A stretch of DNA of 64,000 nt from Apostichopus japonicus (Eukaryota > Echinodermata > Holothuroidea > Aspidochirotida > Stichopodidae), in NCBI RefSeq assembly GCF_037975245.1, contig NC_092579.1, positions 26,271,166 through 26,335,165 on the forward strand, written 5' to 3'. A program made the position numbers and the translations under genes. The notes below the pieces were generated by a model. It was not told the DNA's origin. It saw nothing but the letters and a program-made list of their open reading frames with translations, and ran no database searches. Below, in pieces: positions 35,214 to 53,770 of this stretch (the stretch's first letter is position 1; each line of letters opens with the position of its first letter).

Positions 35214-36615
35214 TATGCCTATAGTACAGAGGGCTAACTTCGGTGGTCCGCCAACCCTGATTGATTTCTTAATGTGCCTTTTATGGACATATTATTTTAA
35301 TTTTCATCTAACTTAGCGGAGGTCCTTTGCCCAGAGAATCGTTTACTTGCCATCTATCCGTCTTTTTGAGACGGCTTTCCCTTAGTCCCTAGACGACCTC
35401 TGCTGAGATCCCTCAGCACTAATGCAAGTCTCACCCGACGCAATCAGCTCATTATAAAGTATGGATAATAACTGAAACTTGCCATAGTTAATCTAGGCGC
35501 GCCATCGTGTCATATTGTTTAGTTATTGGTTTGTATCATTTGACCATCATGCCCATGGTTTACTCCGATACTACAAACTTTTAATATGAGAGCTTATACC
35601 CTGGGAATTTCAAATCAGCGAGTTTTGACAGTTTGCAAGTCTGCCAGTAAACACATCTTATCCGGTTGAAGGATGTTTTTGTCATTGTTCTCCTCGGAAG
35701 GAAGTTATTTAATAAACTTTTTTATCTCCAGTTATACACTTTATTTTGCATAAAAATGAGCATAATCAAAGAGGTGTTTCATATAAACATCACGTATAGC
35801 TCGTATTAAATCATAAATCATATCAGCAAAACTCCGTGACCCTCTAAAACGGCGAACGTTTCAGACATAAAATAGCGCAAGAATATATGAATTGCCATTG
35901 TATGTAAACAGGCCTATACAAACAAACAACGTTAATTTTGTCTGATTACCCGTAATATGAAGGGAGGGTTCTTTTGCCTCTAAGTATATATACATGAAGC
36001 ACATGACTATATTGGGCGCTGCTCTGTCGGACGAACTTATATCTTTGATCGCTCTTTCAAAATATTCCCACCTATAGACAACATACCCCATGAACGTTTA
36101 CGGTATGTGATGGTTAGATTATGCCTGTTTTCGTTTATCTTTTATTTATAGAATTGTATTACTCAAATGCTTAAATCCATATGTGGGAGCTGTTCCATAT
36201 CAAGGACGGACCTATTCAAATCATATCTTTACTTGTATAAGAATAGTTGTTAAAACTTATAAGAAAGATTACCGTGAAAGGAAAACAAACGATTTTGACC
36301 GTTGACTGTTTAACCTTCGATTACATTAATATTTATAGTCCTCTGATATTTTCATTGGAAAAGATATCTTTCCGGGTGTAAGATTTACCAAACAGAAAAA
36401 TAAACGTGGAATTCCAAAAACTTCAAGGAATGGTGGACTATAGACATGAATTGTTGATAAATGCAGAGCGGTATTTTGGTGAATTATTGCAGGTTTCAGC
36501 TCCCTGTGTTCGAACAGTGAAACTACACGCATGCGTCACTTGAGACTTGGCGAAATGCCACAGTAGTACTAGTAGAATGATAAGTAGGCCTATAGGCTAT
36601 CTGAAATAATGGTTA
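35214..36615. other. No gene seen
   Basis: AT-rich; short frames only. Confidence 0.45.
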
Positions 36616-36635
36616 TTCATGAAAATATATCTATA

Positions 36636-36645
36636 TCTATATATA

Positions 36646-36695
<50 letters not shown>

Positions 36696-36718
36696 AACAT
36701 ATATATATATTTATATAA

Positions 36719-36783
<65 letters not shown>
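36636..36783. repeat. (TA)n array with ATAAACA interruptions
   Basis: A compound TA tract with two TTTATATAAACATATA interruptions about 22 bp apart. The open frame across it is a Tyr-Ile artefact. Confidence 0.92.
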
Positions 36784-38036
36784 GCATACATATTACGGAA
36801 AATTCAAGTCATTTAGCATATTTTCTAAGCATCTTGAAAACCAGAGCAGATATATAGATACGTTACTAGCATTCATTGCCCTTTTTCGGTGAACTATGAC
36901 ATATCAGACTAGTGCTGCCGATAAAGTCAGTCTTTAAGGTATGTGGATACAACAAAACGACTTATGTTAAGGGAGACTCGCTTTAAAGTATACCACAGCC
37001 TTCATGACATATATGCCCAAACTTCGAACACGGAATGTTTCTATGTTTGACCCTAAATTAAACCCCAGGTGTTCCTCTTCCAAATAGTGAGATCTAAATC
37101 GCTGCCAATTTGTCAAAAGGTGGAAATTAATATCACCTTCGCAAGTGATTTAATAAATACCGAAATTGCAACAGAAATATTTTAATCAGATACGAGGGCT
37201 TAGCATGACCTAAAATAAAATTAAAAATAAAAAAAATAAAAAAATAGACAAAGAGTAACTTAATCTCTAGTCATAATCATATTTTGAAGTTGCTTATTAC
37301 TATATGTCGCCGCCCTATTTAGACATTTGCCTCCATTCTTCTTATCACCCGACCGTTAGAACCTTTCTTAACTTTCACTTCTTAAAATTCTTTAACATAT
37401 AGACAATCGTTTGGATCCCATAAGTTTCATTGTATGCAGAAACAGCCATAGTATTTCTTTGAAGTCGATAAAAATGGTATCAATAAATTATACTTCAGAG
37501 AAAAGGTCAATGTAACAGTGGCCGTAACCAACTTAATCCGATACAAACTTCCTGCGAGGACTGGGAAGCCTCAATGGGTGTTTTGAATGCGTCCTCGCTC
37601 CGCCATTTATTCTACGTATTTTGACACGAAATTTAATAATATTGAATTATTGTTCAGAAAAGGAAAAAAAAACAAGGTATAAAGGGAAGGGAGTAAAAAG
37701 ATTTGTAGGTGAAAGGTGGACAGGACTCCCTGCTAGTTACACGCCTCTGAACTGAAACTTTGTACGAAACACACTGTTTGTATGATTTCGGATTTGGTTC
37801 AATTTATTTCCATCTTGGTCTGTAGCACTATTGTTAGACCAGGAATGCCGGCGAAATGCTTTAATTCTGAGAAATGTGTAGGCGTGCTGGTCTCCAAAAT
37901 AAACCTAAATATTGAATATGACAGAGATTCTCAAAACTAACTTTTCGATTACGACGTTACAGATTGTAATGGGAGCTTTCTATTGTTTTGAGGTATAAAG
38001 TAGGCTACATGGAATGCGACATGTTCAGGTCACTGG
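36784..38036. other. No gene seen
   Basis: AT-rich; an A-rich patch at 37213-37246. Nothing recognised. Confidence 0.45.
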
Positions 38037-38040
38037 TTAA

Positions 38041-38398
38041 AGGCATTGAAGACTCGCCCCAAACCGCGTGCCGCCCTCTGAAAAAGTTAACTTTCCGTTG
38101 CTTGCAAGTGAAGTTTTTTGTTCTTGTCGCTACAAAATGCAGACAGTAATGAACATGATACCTTGTTATCTTTTATCTAGACCTGAGATGTCCATCGCTG
38201 CTATATACACTGTGTTGTGGGTATTGACCGTAGCTGTATGTATTGACTGTACACTAGTGTCTAATTACCGACGGTGGCAAGCTGTGTGTGTATTTCCTGA
38301 GATCGATGGTTGTGTCTAACACTTCTGTTACACCTCATTCGAAACTAGGTCAGATTACCGGCATCGGACGTTTCTTTGTGCGCGAGTATTCACATCCT
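38041..38398 (+). mobile_element. TTAA-flanked MITE, 358 bp, uninterrupted copy
   Basis: TTAA occurs at 38037-38040 and 38399-38402. The imperfect terminal inverted repeats start AGGCATTGAAGACTCGC (left) and, read from the right, AGGATGTGAATACTCGCGC. TTAA duplication is typical of piggyBac and Kolobok groups; which one applies cannot be told. It has no transposase and is non-autonomous. A second copy at 56293-55141 is about 90 percent identical by eye and carries an insertion. The single GTACACTA at 38249-38256 here is the pre-insertion state of that site. Confidence 0.85.
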
Positions 38399-38689
38399 TT
38401 AATGACGTCGGCCTATTCCAGAATACAAACCCGGACAATATACATTCAAAGTCTGAGTCAGTCAAACGGACAATAATAACTACATTTTTGGATAATTAGA
38501 CAACCACTTTAATATTCAAGCACAGATATAGTGTAGAGGCTCAAATATTAATGTCATTGGACTGATTGGATTGAAGTTAGAGAACACTTTGATCTAGGTT
38601 TTCTGCCTAGTAACCCCCCCCCCCCGCCCCCTCCCATTTAAATGGCCCACAAGTATCCAGATTGAATTTCCTTTGCTTATTATTTTCAC

Positions 38690-39075
38690 AACGTTTTCAG
38701 ACTTAGACCTCTGTTGACTTCAGATGACCTTTGACCTCTACATAAAATGGCACGGTCTTTGTACTCACTGAGGTGAATGTACATACCATGAGCAAAGTTA
38801 CTCAAGCTTTACGTCTGGAGTTATTGTATTGGCACGGTTTTGACCTCAGATGACTTTTGACCTCCATACAAAACAAACCAAGGGTTGTTGCACTTACCAA
38901 AGGGATAAACATACCAAAATGTATCTTTTGAGTTATCGTGTTTACACGATTTTTAGACTTTGACCTATTAACCTCAAATTACCTTTGACCTACTCAAAAA
39001 CCATAGACTTCTTGTACTCAATGAGACAAATCGCAATAGCAAGTCTGAAGTTCAATCATGATGTACTTTAGTCGT
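38690..39075. repeat. TGACCT-rich repeat array
   Basis: About three units: TTTTCAGACTTAGACCTCTGTTG at 38694, a perfect TGACCTTTGACCT at 38725-38737, near-perfect pairs at about 38851 and 38976, and the shared linker text 'acataccat..aagtt' and 'gagttatcgtgttta'. CA-rich text follows at 39092-39112, as in copies A and B, but the terminal hairpin is absent. Confidence 0.72.
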
Positions 39076-39119
39076 TTTGTTTCGATTCGTTTCACAGACA
39101 CACATACACAAATTTGCTT

Positions 39120-40139
39120 ATGTGCGTTGGTTACATGTATGGGCTGTAAACATGACCCAAAAACCATTCGCTTATTTGTCTAACTTCATGAAGCAGTAAT
39201 GTAGCGTCAAGGTCAAAGAAAACGTTGAACATTTGAAACTTCACCAAAAACCTCAGTTGTTGTCAGTAAACTACTCCATGTATTACAGTTTGGTCGAAGG
39301 TGATGTCTTTAATCATTCTGATCTGGCAGCTGTCTTATCTGAACTTCACTTGAGGTAAACATGAGCAAATGCTGCAAAAGATTAAACTCAACTTCACATT
39401 ATGTATGGAAGTTATTACAACATAACAATTCAACAGAAGAGTAAACGTGCGAGATAGTAATCAGGGTCTCTTGGTGAAGTCATTAAAGTCTTAATTCGTT
39501 TGGAGATATTACATGTTAATATATTTTGAGTACTTAATGTCTACGTAGAATCCTCCTACGTCTTAGCACGCGAGAAGGATTGCTACATTCCTACAGCGAC
39601 GAAGAACTGAAGGGAATTGTGAACATGTGAAGTGGTTGGCAGCAATGCAGGCTAAATACAGATTTCAGATCACTGACTCCTGGCGACGAAAGGCCAGACT
39701 GTAAACTTGAGGTAAAAAGTGATCGTTCCCGGCAGATGGAAAGTACTACGTGAAAATATGTTAATGGAGAATAAATAGACCTAAAAAGCCTTCCAATTCT
39801 CTAATAATTCCGAGATTTTACGATCCGCCTAGTGATTCATAAATCAAGGTCTAACGAAGGCGACCTTCCTGACAAATCCTGCCAGAAGAATAAGGCATCA
39901 CGGGGTTTTACCGAGGATCTGTTGGGTTTGCTGTCAAACGTCAACTGCAGTTATCAGACACGATTCCAGAAATAGAGAATAATCAGCGAGATTTTAAAGT
40001 AGCAGCTCTCTGGAATCAGTATTATACCTCGTGTATTCATGAGGGCATATATTCCAAAACATTTGAGAACTGGTGCGATCCTCTGCATATCAGCGGGTAG
40101 TTGACGTATGGTATCTCGCTGTACCAACATATCTGCACA
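39120..40139. other. No gene seen
   Basis: No supported frame, array or terminal repeat. Confidence 0.45.
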
Positions 40140-40143
40140 TTTA

Positions 40144-40538
40144 ACATAGGGAGAGACACATTTACATAGGGAGAGGAAAATGTACATAGGGATAGAAACA
40201 TGTACATAGGGAGAGAAACGTGTACATAGGGATAGGAAAATGTACATAGGGATAGAAACATGTACATAGAAATAGAAATCTATACATAGGGATATAAACA
40301 TGTACATAGGGATAGAAACATGTACATAGGGATAGAAACATGTACATAGGGATAGAAACATGTACATAGGGATAGAAACATGTACATCATGATAGAAACA
40401 TGTACATAGGGAAAGAAACATGTACGTAGGAATAGAGCATGTACATAGTTAGAGAAACATGTACATAGGGATAGAAACATGTACATAGGGATAGAAACAT
40501 GTACATAGGGAGAGAAACATGTACATAGGGAGAGATAC
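40144..40538. repeat. 20-bp minisatellite, about 20 units
   Basis: The unit is CATGTACATAGGGATAGAAA with variants (GAGAG for GATAG, one CATCATG, one TAGTTAG). Three units fill exactly 60 bp. The minus strand of the unit has no stop in any frame, so all three frames stay open and give overlapping Met-Tyr-Met-Phe-Leu-Ser-Leu-Cys peptides; these are not genes. Each unit holds the palindrome ACATGT or TGTACA. Confidence 0.96.
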
Positions 40539-40956
40539 ATTGAACTACACCCAACAGAATAAATGGACCATGCATGCAATTGTTCATTTCAAGTTATGGA
40601 AAACATAGAAAAGTATTTCTACTTGACGGAGTGACACCAAAATAGTGTTTATCTTTTCATGTAAGGCCGTACGCATGCGCCCAACAGAAAACTCGGAATT
40701 GTTCCTGAGGTTCACCTCCCTGCCCTGAATTAGGTTATAGGTCCCATTGGCGATAAACGGGGAATAAGACGTTGCAAAGTTCTAAACAGAAGAGGGGTTG
40801 GATGTGGTACGAATACCAAATTTGGGTGCAAGTTTAGCGATTAATCCTTCTCGGAGTGTGAAGAGATAATTTCTTCGTATGGGGTGACAACACAAGAACC
40901 AGGGGGATTCACGTCGACGTGTTGGAATGCGCATAGTAGTCGTGGAATGCAACAGG

Positions 40957-44146
<3,190 letters not shown>

Positions 44147-44405
44147 AAACTCGGTAAGCTGCTTCAATCTATTAGTGAGACAAGGAACTATTACTATTCA
44201 GTTAAAGGATACTATTTAATAAGGCGATAGTTACAGCCAAAAACCTTGCCACATTTTATAAGAGTACAACTTATGTCAAAACTCGGTAAGCTGCTTTAAT
44301 CTGTTAGTGAGACAAGGAACTATTACTATTCAATTAAGGGATACTATTTAAAGCGATAGTTACAGGCAAAGTCCTTACCACATTTTATAAGAGTACAACT
44401 TATGT
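44147..44405. repeat. 131-bp tandem duplication, two units
   Basis: AAACTCGGTAAGCTGCTT begins at 44147 and 44278. The units match through TGAGACAAGGAACTATTACT and CACATTTTATAAGAGTACAA with about eight differences and a small indel. A potential splice donor (CGGTAAGC) is part of each unit. Confidence 0.92.
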
Positions 44406-44499
44406 AAACAGTGTACGCACGGCGGTTCTTGCCCTGAATAAGACAGCTTTACGTACAAAATATGAAATTTTAATTTGGGAATTATTCCATTAACAAAGT

Positions 44500-44990
44500 T
44501 TGATAAATTTGACGTTTTTCAACTTTGAATGACCTTTGACCTCCACAGAGACATGAGCATTATTTTACTCAAGAAGGTGAATCCACATATCAAAGTATGG
44601 TGTTTATCCAAACTTTACTTCTGATATTATCCTACGTAATTACAAAATTTTCAGCGGTTGACCTCTATTGACCTTTACGGAATCTATTCCTTGTGCTGGA
44701 TGAGGTGCATTCACGGTATTTACAAAGTTTTCAGACTTTGACCTCTGTTGATCTCAAATGACCCTTGACCCCCAAGAGCCTGTAACAGCTACATGCTATA
44801 TGTAGGATGTTCATCCATGCTATACGTATGGACTCACCATGTTAACAAGGCTTCAGATTTTGACCTCTAGTGATCAAAGTTGACCCTTGCCCTCTCTGAA
44901 GGACATTGAGACTATTGAACCTACTAAGATGAATCTACACACCAAGTATGATATCAAATCATCTCATACTTTTTGAGCTGTTGTTTGAGA
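44500..44990. repeat. TGACCT-rich repeat array
   Basis: Three to four diverged units with a perfect TGACCTTTGACCT at 44530-44542 and variant pairs near 44657, 44759 and 44881. Linker text (ATCCACAT, TTTTCAGACTTTGACCTCTG) is shared with the other arrays. Confidence 0.7.
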
Positions 44991-44999
44991 TGTTTTGGA

Positions 45000-45390
45000 T
45001 TATATTTGAAATTAATCGAGGAGTCATGTTAGGTCTTTCGAAATAGTTACATAATACATACATGTGAACAAATGTGCGATATATGAGTGTTAGATTGTGA
45101 TGGAACGAATGTACACCCCCCCCCTCCGCCCCCCCGCCCCTTCAATCCTTCTTTCTAGCAGTAAACCAGAGAAGGTTTGGAAAATTTTTTGTTAAATGAA
45201 ACGAAATGTACCAACCCCTATCTCGATAGTAAAGTTGCACCTTTGCTGAGATACACGTTTTCAAATTTCTTCATTTTATTTGGATAAATACACTAGGTGT
45301 TCATTATAACACCTCAGTACGGTCATCTGTGATGTCAACCACGAAAAAATTATCAAGCTGTCTTTGTTTTGTACTGTTTTCACTGACACA
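45000..45390. other. No gene; C-rich tract
   Basis: A pyrimidine tract (45115-45140) resembling the C blocks of hAT-like elements, without visible termini. Confidence 0.4.
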
Positions 45391-45393
45391 ATT

Positions 45394-45449
45394 ACTGACC
45401 CCTTCACACTGACCCCTTCACACTGACCCCTTCACACTGACCCCTTCAC
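45394..45449. repeat. 14-bp tandem repeat, four units
   Basis: ACTGACCCCTTCAC repeated four times without error. Confidence 0.95.
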
Positions 45450-45596
45450 AGTAGAAATAATTGTTCAATATTGATGAAATCACTTGATAATTATCCTTTC
45501 AGTAAGTTGTTAAAACACTTTTAAGTTATCCACGAACTATCTAACAGGCAATCGATCTTCAAACCACACACATCCAGACTCTCTAACACTTACACA

Positions 45597-45628
45597 CATA
45601 TATATATATATATATACACACACACCCA
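45597..45628. repeat. (TA)n/(CA)n microsatellite
   Basis: CATATATATATATATATACACACACAC, a short compound dinucleotide tract. Confidence 0.85.
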
Positions 45629-48600
45629 AACATGGTGGCCCTACATTTCTAGTATACGGTGATCCCCAAGTGTACTTCTGAGAACTTCCGCAGAGCAACA
45701 TCAATGACGTGCTACACTTGTACAGTGTACAGCCTGTTTAGTATTTTCAAGCTGATATTAAAATAGATTTGAGCGAAAAGTGTCCCTTGACGGAAATACA
45801 ATCAGCGGAGGTGATGTATCAAGGCTAAAATAGATACATTGCATATGGGAGAACTGTGTGTTGTGACAAACAATGTATCTAGGTAACTGCTCTAAACATT
45901 ACGAAAAGTATAGCCTATCATGGGTAACTGTATATATTATCTCGTGTGACCAACATTATAATCAAAGGCGGCATCGCCCTGTAATCAAGCCAAAACCTTC
46001 CCCACATCCCCTCTCCCCACCCCCTCCCCCACCCGCCCAATTTACAAGAGTCAGTAAAAGACAATCCAATCAATGCTGCGACGATGGTATATAAAGGTTC
46101 CACACAATAACAATTAATGTCCTTTGTAGGCTACCGTATACGTGTAATCACTACAATGATGCCTGTCATGAGTGGACTCTTTCGAACTTCTTGTTAAACA
46201 CAGCGATGCCTTGATATATATTTCTCTTAGCCTACAATTGTTACTTCGCTCAGGTATGGCATATACTAAGTACATATGTACAGTAGGCCTACATCTTGGG
46301 ACGAGACTTGCGTAAGAAATAATCTTTACAAAAACCCCTAAAAAAACACATCTACACAAAAGAAATCCTACATACCAAAGGGTACTTTTACTATTTATAT
46401 AAGTTATTGATGCACGTCGTACTTCGTTGCTCTGTGAATGCAACCAAGAATAAACGTACGTATATGTTCGGTTCAGTTGCGTTTATTACCCCTTTTTTCC
46501 CAACGTATTAAATATCAAACAGAATACCATAATAATATGAAGTGTCTATATAAGTGTATTGAGTGAACTAAAAACTCTAGTGGGTTTTACAAGTATAAAG
46601 ATCAGTCCCTGAAGACGACACAGACAGTACATATTATATACGTAAGGAGTATATAAGAGTGAATAATCATAACAAACCAGAGAATAAATGACTTGTGTTG
46701 CTATACGAGGAAGTGGAGTGCCTTGTATATACCGCTGTCTTATTGGCGGTACAAAAGCTGATCTAAGCACTCTTTCGAAATCCCAAACTAGAGTGAACAG
46801 CAGTACGAATGATGAAGAATGAGATTAGTAAAAACTGTTCTTAATACATTTTTTAGGGAAAACATTCCTCAGTTTAGATAAGATTCCAATGCCTTTAGAA
46901 ACCTATTTAGTTTGCATGATTGATATGGTCCGTCCCGGCATGATAGTTGGGAATCAATAACGACGCATATATGTAGATACAACGTGCATTTATGAAATTT
47001 CCGTAGTAAAGTAACATTCAAACTGACATCTCCATACCAGGGAGTTGTTTATGGAACAACTCCCTGTTCATACCCAAAAGTTGTATTTAAAAGTAACGAA
47101 AAGCCAGTACTCTGCTTTGCCGAGATATTAGGGATAGATATTGTTTATTTGCAGCAAACCACTCTCAAAATTAAGTTCAGTAGCCCAGAGACATTTGATA
47201 CCTCAGTGACATTCCAGAATCCAAAGATAACCGTCTCTTAAAATGGTATATGCTGGTAACATCGACCCACAAAAAACAAAAACAAGCGAACATGTGTATA
47301 TCAGACATGTGACAAATGTCATTTGTGTAAATACTCAATAAAAGTGGTTCCCAGTATAGAATATTGTGATAGCCTGCACTTACTAGGAAGTATATAGGTG
47401 ATAGATTGGGTATTACTTCCGTGTTTTTCCTCTAATATACTACAATGGGGGAAGTCAGGGACACATGATGAACCATTGCATTTAAAGCCTTAGAATCCTC
47501 AAGTTAATTGCTTAAATTTCAATAACATCGAATTCCTTGTAAAGTGTTGTCAATGCGTCGACTATTGCAAGATATAGATAGGACGATAATTGGTACTTAA
47601 ACTTTTGTTACCCTTTTGGAAGAATGATATACACCCTTGGCACGCACATTGAAGGCGATCCGGAGAAACTCCAGTATTAGGCATGTTAAATATGCCAGTC
47701 CAAGGTTTCATTATGTATAACTTGCTTGAATATAGTAGGGCGGAGCTAATCAGAACCAGTTTGCAAAGCTGAGAGATGAATAGGTTATGAAAAGGTTACC
47801 CTAGAAACTTCGAACTTCAAATTCGGACACATGTGAGAAAAAATAGATTACCAATTCCGACTGTCTACAGATACATATAAGTCTGATCATGCTAAGGAAG
47901 GACCAAGGTTAACCAAATAAGTATTGAGAGCATTAACAACATTCCGTGGACTTGTGAACTTTACACTCTCAATTGTTTCACTGAAACACACCAGGAAACG
48001 TCAAAGCATGTGTTTAACATTAATAGAGACCGCAAGATCGAACAAGTATTGTCTATATAGTTTGATTTCTTGCAACACAATTTCAGCAAACTATAATACC
48101 ATACAGTCATAATGATATAACCAACGTGTACTATGGAAAAGTTTGACTTCATAAGACAAAAACGTCTTATCCCCCTTTTAAGTTCTAACATTCATGTTAT
48201 GTTGATTGGTGCTATTGTGTTTCTAATACCATGGAGAAACATTTGTTTTTTTCGTGAAATACAGTAATTTGTCCTTACCCAAAGTAGTAGTACCGGTATG
48301 TGTTGACTGCGGGCGGTTGCTCCGGCATGGTGAGACTGGACTGACTTAAATGTCCAACAAAGTAGAACAAACTTAAAAGTGCAGGTCCACAAAAGTTGAG
48401 TTATATCTTCATAAATGTGAAAGCAGGTGTTCCTGTTTTAACTTCCTCCCAACAAACAATCGATGGTGTTTTGTAAACGTATCGAATGTGGTTTCCTGCG
48501 AGTATATATTGTTATTCAATCCCCGATATGATCATCAACAATATTGCGTGTCAGTTGTGCGAACTTGACTACTGAGAAAAGAATAACCTATTAATGGTTT

Positions 48601-48914
48601 GTTGCAGGATCACTACAAATTTATATAAAGGTGCACGTCAAAGGTTTCACAAGTTCTTCTTCTCATCAATTTATAGACTACATGGTATAGTGGAGCAACT
48701 GATAGGATACCAACACCCTGCTGTGCAAACACCTCGCATTATAATTCATTATTCAAGCATACATAGCCTTGAAATGCAGGTTTCAAGAGTTGAGTTCTGT
48801 TTAGGCTTCATTTCAGTTACAATTTGTCAATTGTCACACCTCCATGTGTGCATTGTCAGAAGCTGAAATCGCATCCAGGTCTTGGTGAATTTTGTATTTA
48901 CGTTATGCACCTGT
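45629..48914. other. No gene seen
   Basis: There is a C-rich patch at 45998-46036 and a perfect 12-bp-stem hairpin at 47038-47066 (CAGGGAGTTGTT, loop TATGG). Short frames (for example 46443-46114 and 48594-48866) are unremarkable. Confidence 0.4.
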
Positions 48915-51912
<2,998 letters not shown>

Positions 51913-51960
51913 CAGTGGCGTGCACAAATGGGAGGGGAGGGGGCGTCAGACGTTCAGTTG
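51913..51960. mobile_element. Possible hAT-like terminus
   Basis: CAGTGGCGTGCACAAATGGG followed by G-rich text matches the look of hAT-like ends in this window. No partner terminus was found, so this is weak. Confidence 0.3.
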
Positions 51961-53640
51961 GTGAATTTTTGCATTCAATTTGGGCCTCAGCACTAGGGGA
52001 AGGCTTGGCACGGTTAACTGGAAGTATATAGGACTATGCCTCAACAAATTACCGTCCTTGTTAACTTGTATGTTAGCGTAGTCTTTCGGTAGTATTATGA
52101 TGAGGGAACCTCTCCTTTTCGTCTTCGTATTTCTTGTGCCCAGTTTAATCTTCACAAAACAATGAGTGTCACGTGACTGGCAATGATGATGTTTGAAACA
52201 CCATTCATGATGATATCACTCGTTGTCAAGGAGACTTACATTCGGGCACGTACATATATAGTAAACACAAGTATATGAACATGAATTGGTGAACATCTGT
52301 AAATGTGCACCTTGGTGCAGATTGAGGCTGAGAATTTCTTGGAAGTTTAGACATTTGGTGGCAATTCACACATTATGACTACATCATGTGATTTGGCTCC
52401 CCATGGCTTACCAGTTATTGTAACCATGGAGACGTGGAGCGGAGATGTAACCGTTACTAGTTTTGTTGGAAATGAGTTATGCATGGGGTAAATATATGTT
52501 CAACTATTTTTCTTATTTCTTTTTTTTCATTACCAATAATTGATATTTAATAGCGATGGCCGACTGCCCATCACAATAAGAATTGTCGCCTCTTTTGTTT
52601 TAGATTGAGATGAAATTAAAGGTAGAGGCTAACATTGGGTAATGAAGACATTCTCAAGACAACACCCAATGATAGCGACATTAAACCATGTATACAGGAA
52701 CGAAATACCACTGGAAATTATCAGTGCAACTTAGTGTTTTGACTTTGCCTCTGTGCAAAGCAACGCGCTTCAGTCACGAACAATTAGCATCAAGGTATCG
52801 GGAGACAGCTGCACAACCTCCCGCACCTGCCAAATACAACGATACAATCTGGGATATGACATTATCTTTCACTTCCCCCAACACAGCCTTCTTTTCTCCT
52901 ATCAACCGCTGTGCAATGTTCAATCAGATGTCATTGAGACCTGCTTGTTGGCAGTGGCAAGGACATCGCGACGGTTTGCATGCGATCTGCTTATCACCCC
53001 TTTCGGCATGATGGAGATAACCGAACACGCAACTTCATTTCAAATCAATCAGTCAGTCACTTTATTTTAAATCATCTCTTTAAAGGTTTCGTGTCAGACA
53101 GTAAAGCCATCTCATAAACACAGGGAAACAATCACTGCTTCAAGAGACCGTCAGGTCCCTCCCTTCCTTTCTTCCTACTATACTGTGACGCGCTCGATAA
53201 ATGTAAGTTGCCCGTCAAGTGGCAACCTGTGTATTCCAATTGAAGATTGCTGGCTGGATGATCGGAACTGCGTGAGACATATAGATTGGAAAGCCTGACA
53301 GAATCGAGGCAGACAATTGCACGACATGTAGCACTCATTTTGTCCGTTATTTGAAGGCCAAAGAAAGCCATTTCACGGAGTTTAATCCATGTAGTGTTCA
53401 GTCACCGAAGATCGTTTCTTACCGTAATGCTATACTGCTGGTTAGAATCCCGCTCTAAACCAATCTACTATTTGAAATTGTTTACAGTTATTCCAATTTG
53501 TTGTCTGTTTCCGATTCGCTCTTTATGCATGTTCATTAAAGCCGGAATGCATTGAGCACATCCCTCACCTGTCGCTTTCGGATATGCAAAGTATACTGTG
53601 GCATATACTCCAGCATAAGACAAGGGTAGTATATAGGGCA
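51961..53640. other. No gene supported
   Basis: Overlapping frames at 52688-53070 (plus) and 53371-53132 (minus) are open for 80-107 codons but resemble no family I know and contradict each other in strand and frame. Confidence 0.35.
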
Positions 53641-53646
53641 CGCCAT

Positions 53647-53770
53647 CTACTGCGGGCTGGATAGAGCAGTTAGTTAGAGCACAGGATTAAACATCCTGTG
53701 CTCTACTGCGGGCTGGATAGATCAGTTGGTATAGAGCACATGATTACATATCCTAAAGTCACTGTGACGA
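53647..53770 (+). repeat. Duplicated tRNA-like segment with a perfect hairpin
   Basis: CTACTGCGGGCTGGATAGA.CAGTT occurs at 53647 and again at 53703. Its GGATAGATCAGTTGGTATAGAGC resembles a tRNA D-arm and A box. Between the copies, 53676-53687 and 53693-53704 form a perfect 12-bp stem (AGAGCACAGGAT / ATCCTGTGCTCT, loop TAAAC). No B box or acceptor stem follows, so it is a tRNA-derived fragment, not a gene. Confidence 0.6.

Noticed and set aside
38068-38476. Paired open frames with counterparts at 56234-56019 and 55241-55005
   Set aside because: Both are parts of the same non-coding TTAA MITE; the shared peptides reflect DNA repeat identity.
39954-40587. Several overlapping minus-strand frames (up to 155 codons)
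   Set aside because: Translation of the 20-bp minisatellite, open in every frame.
52688-53371. Possible coding block with three open frames
   Set aside because: Frames conflict in strand and phase and none shows a family motif.
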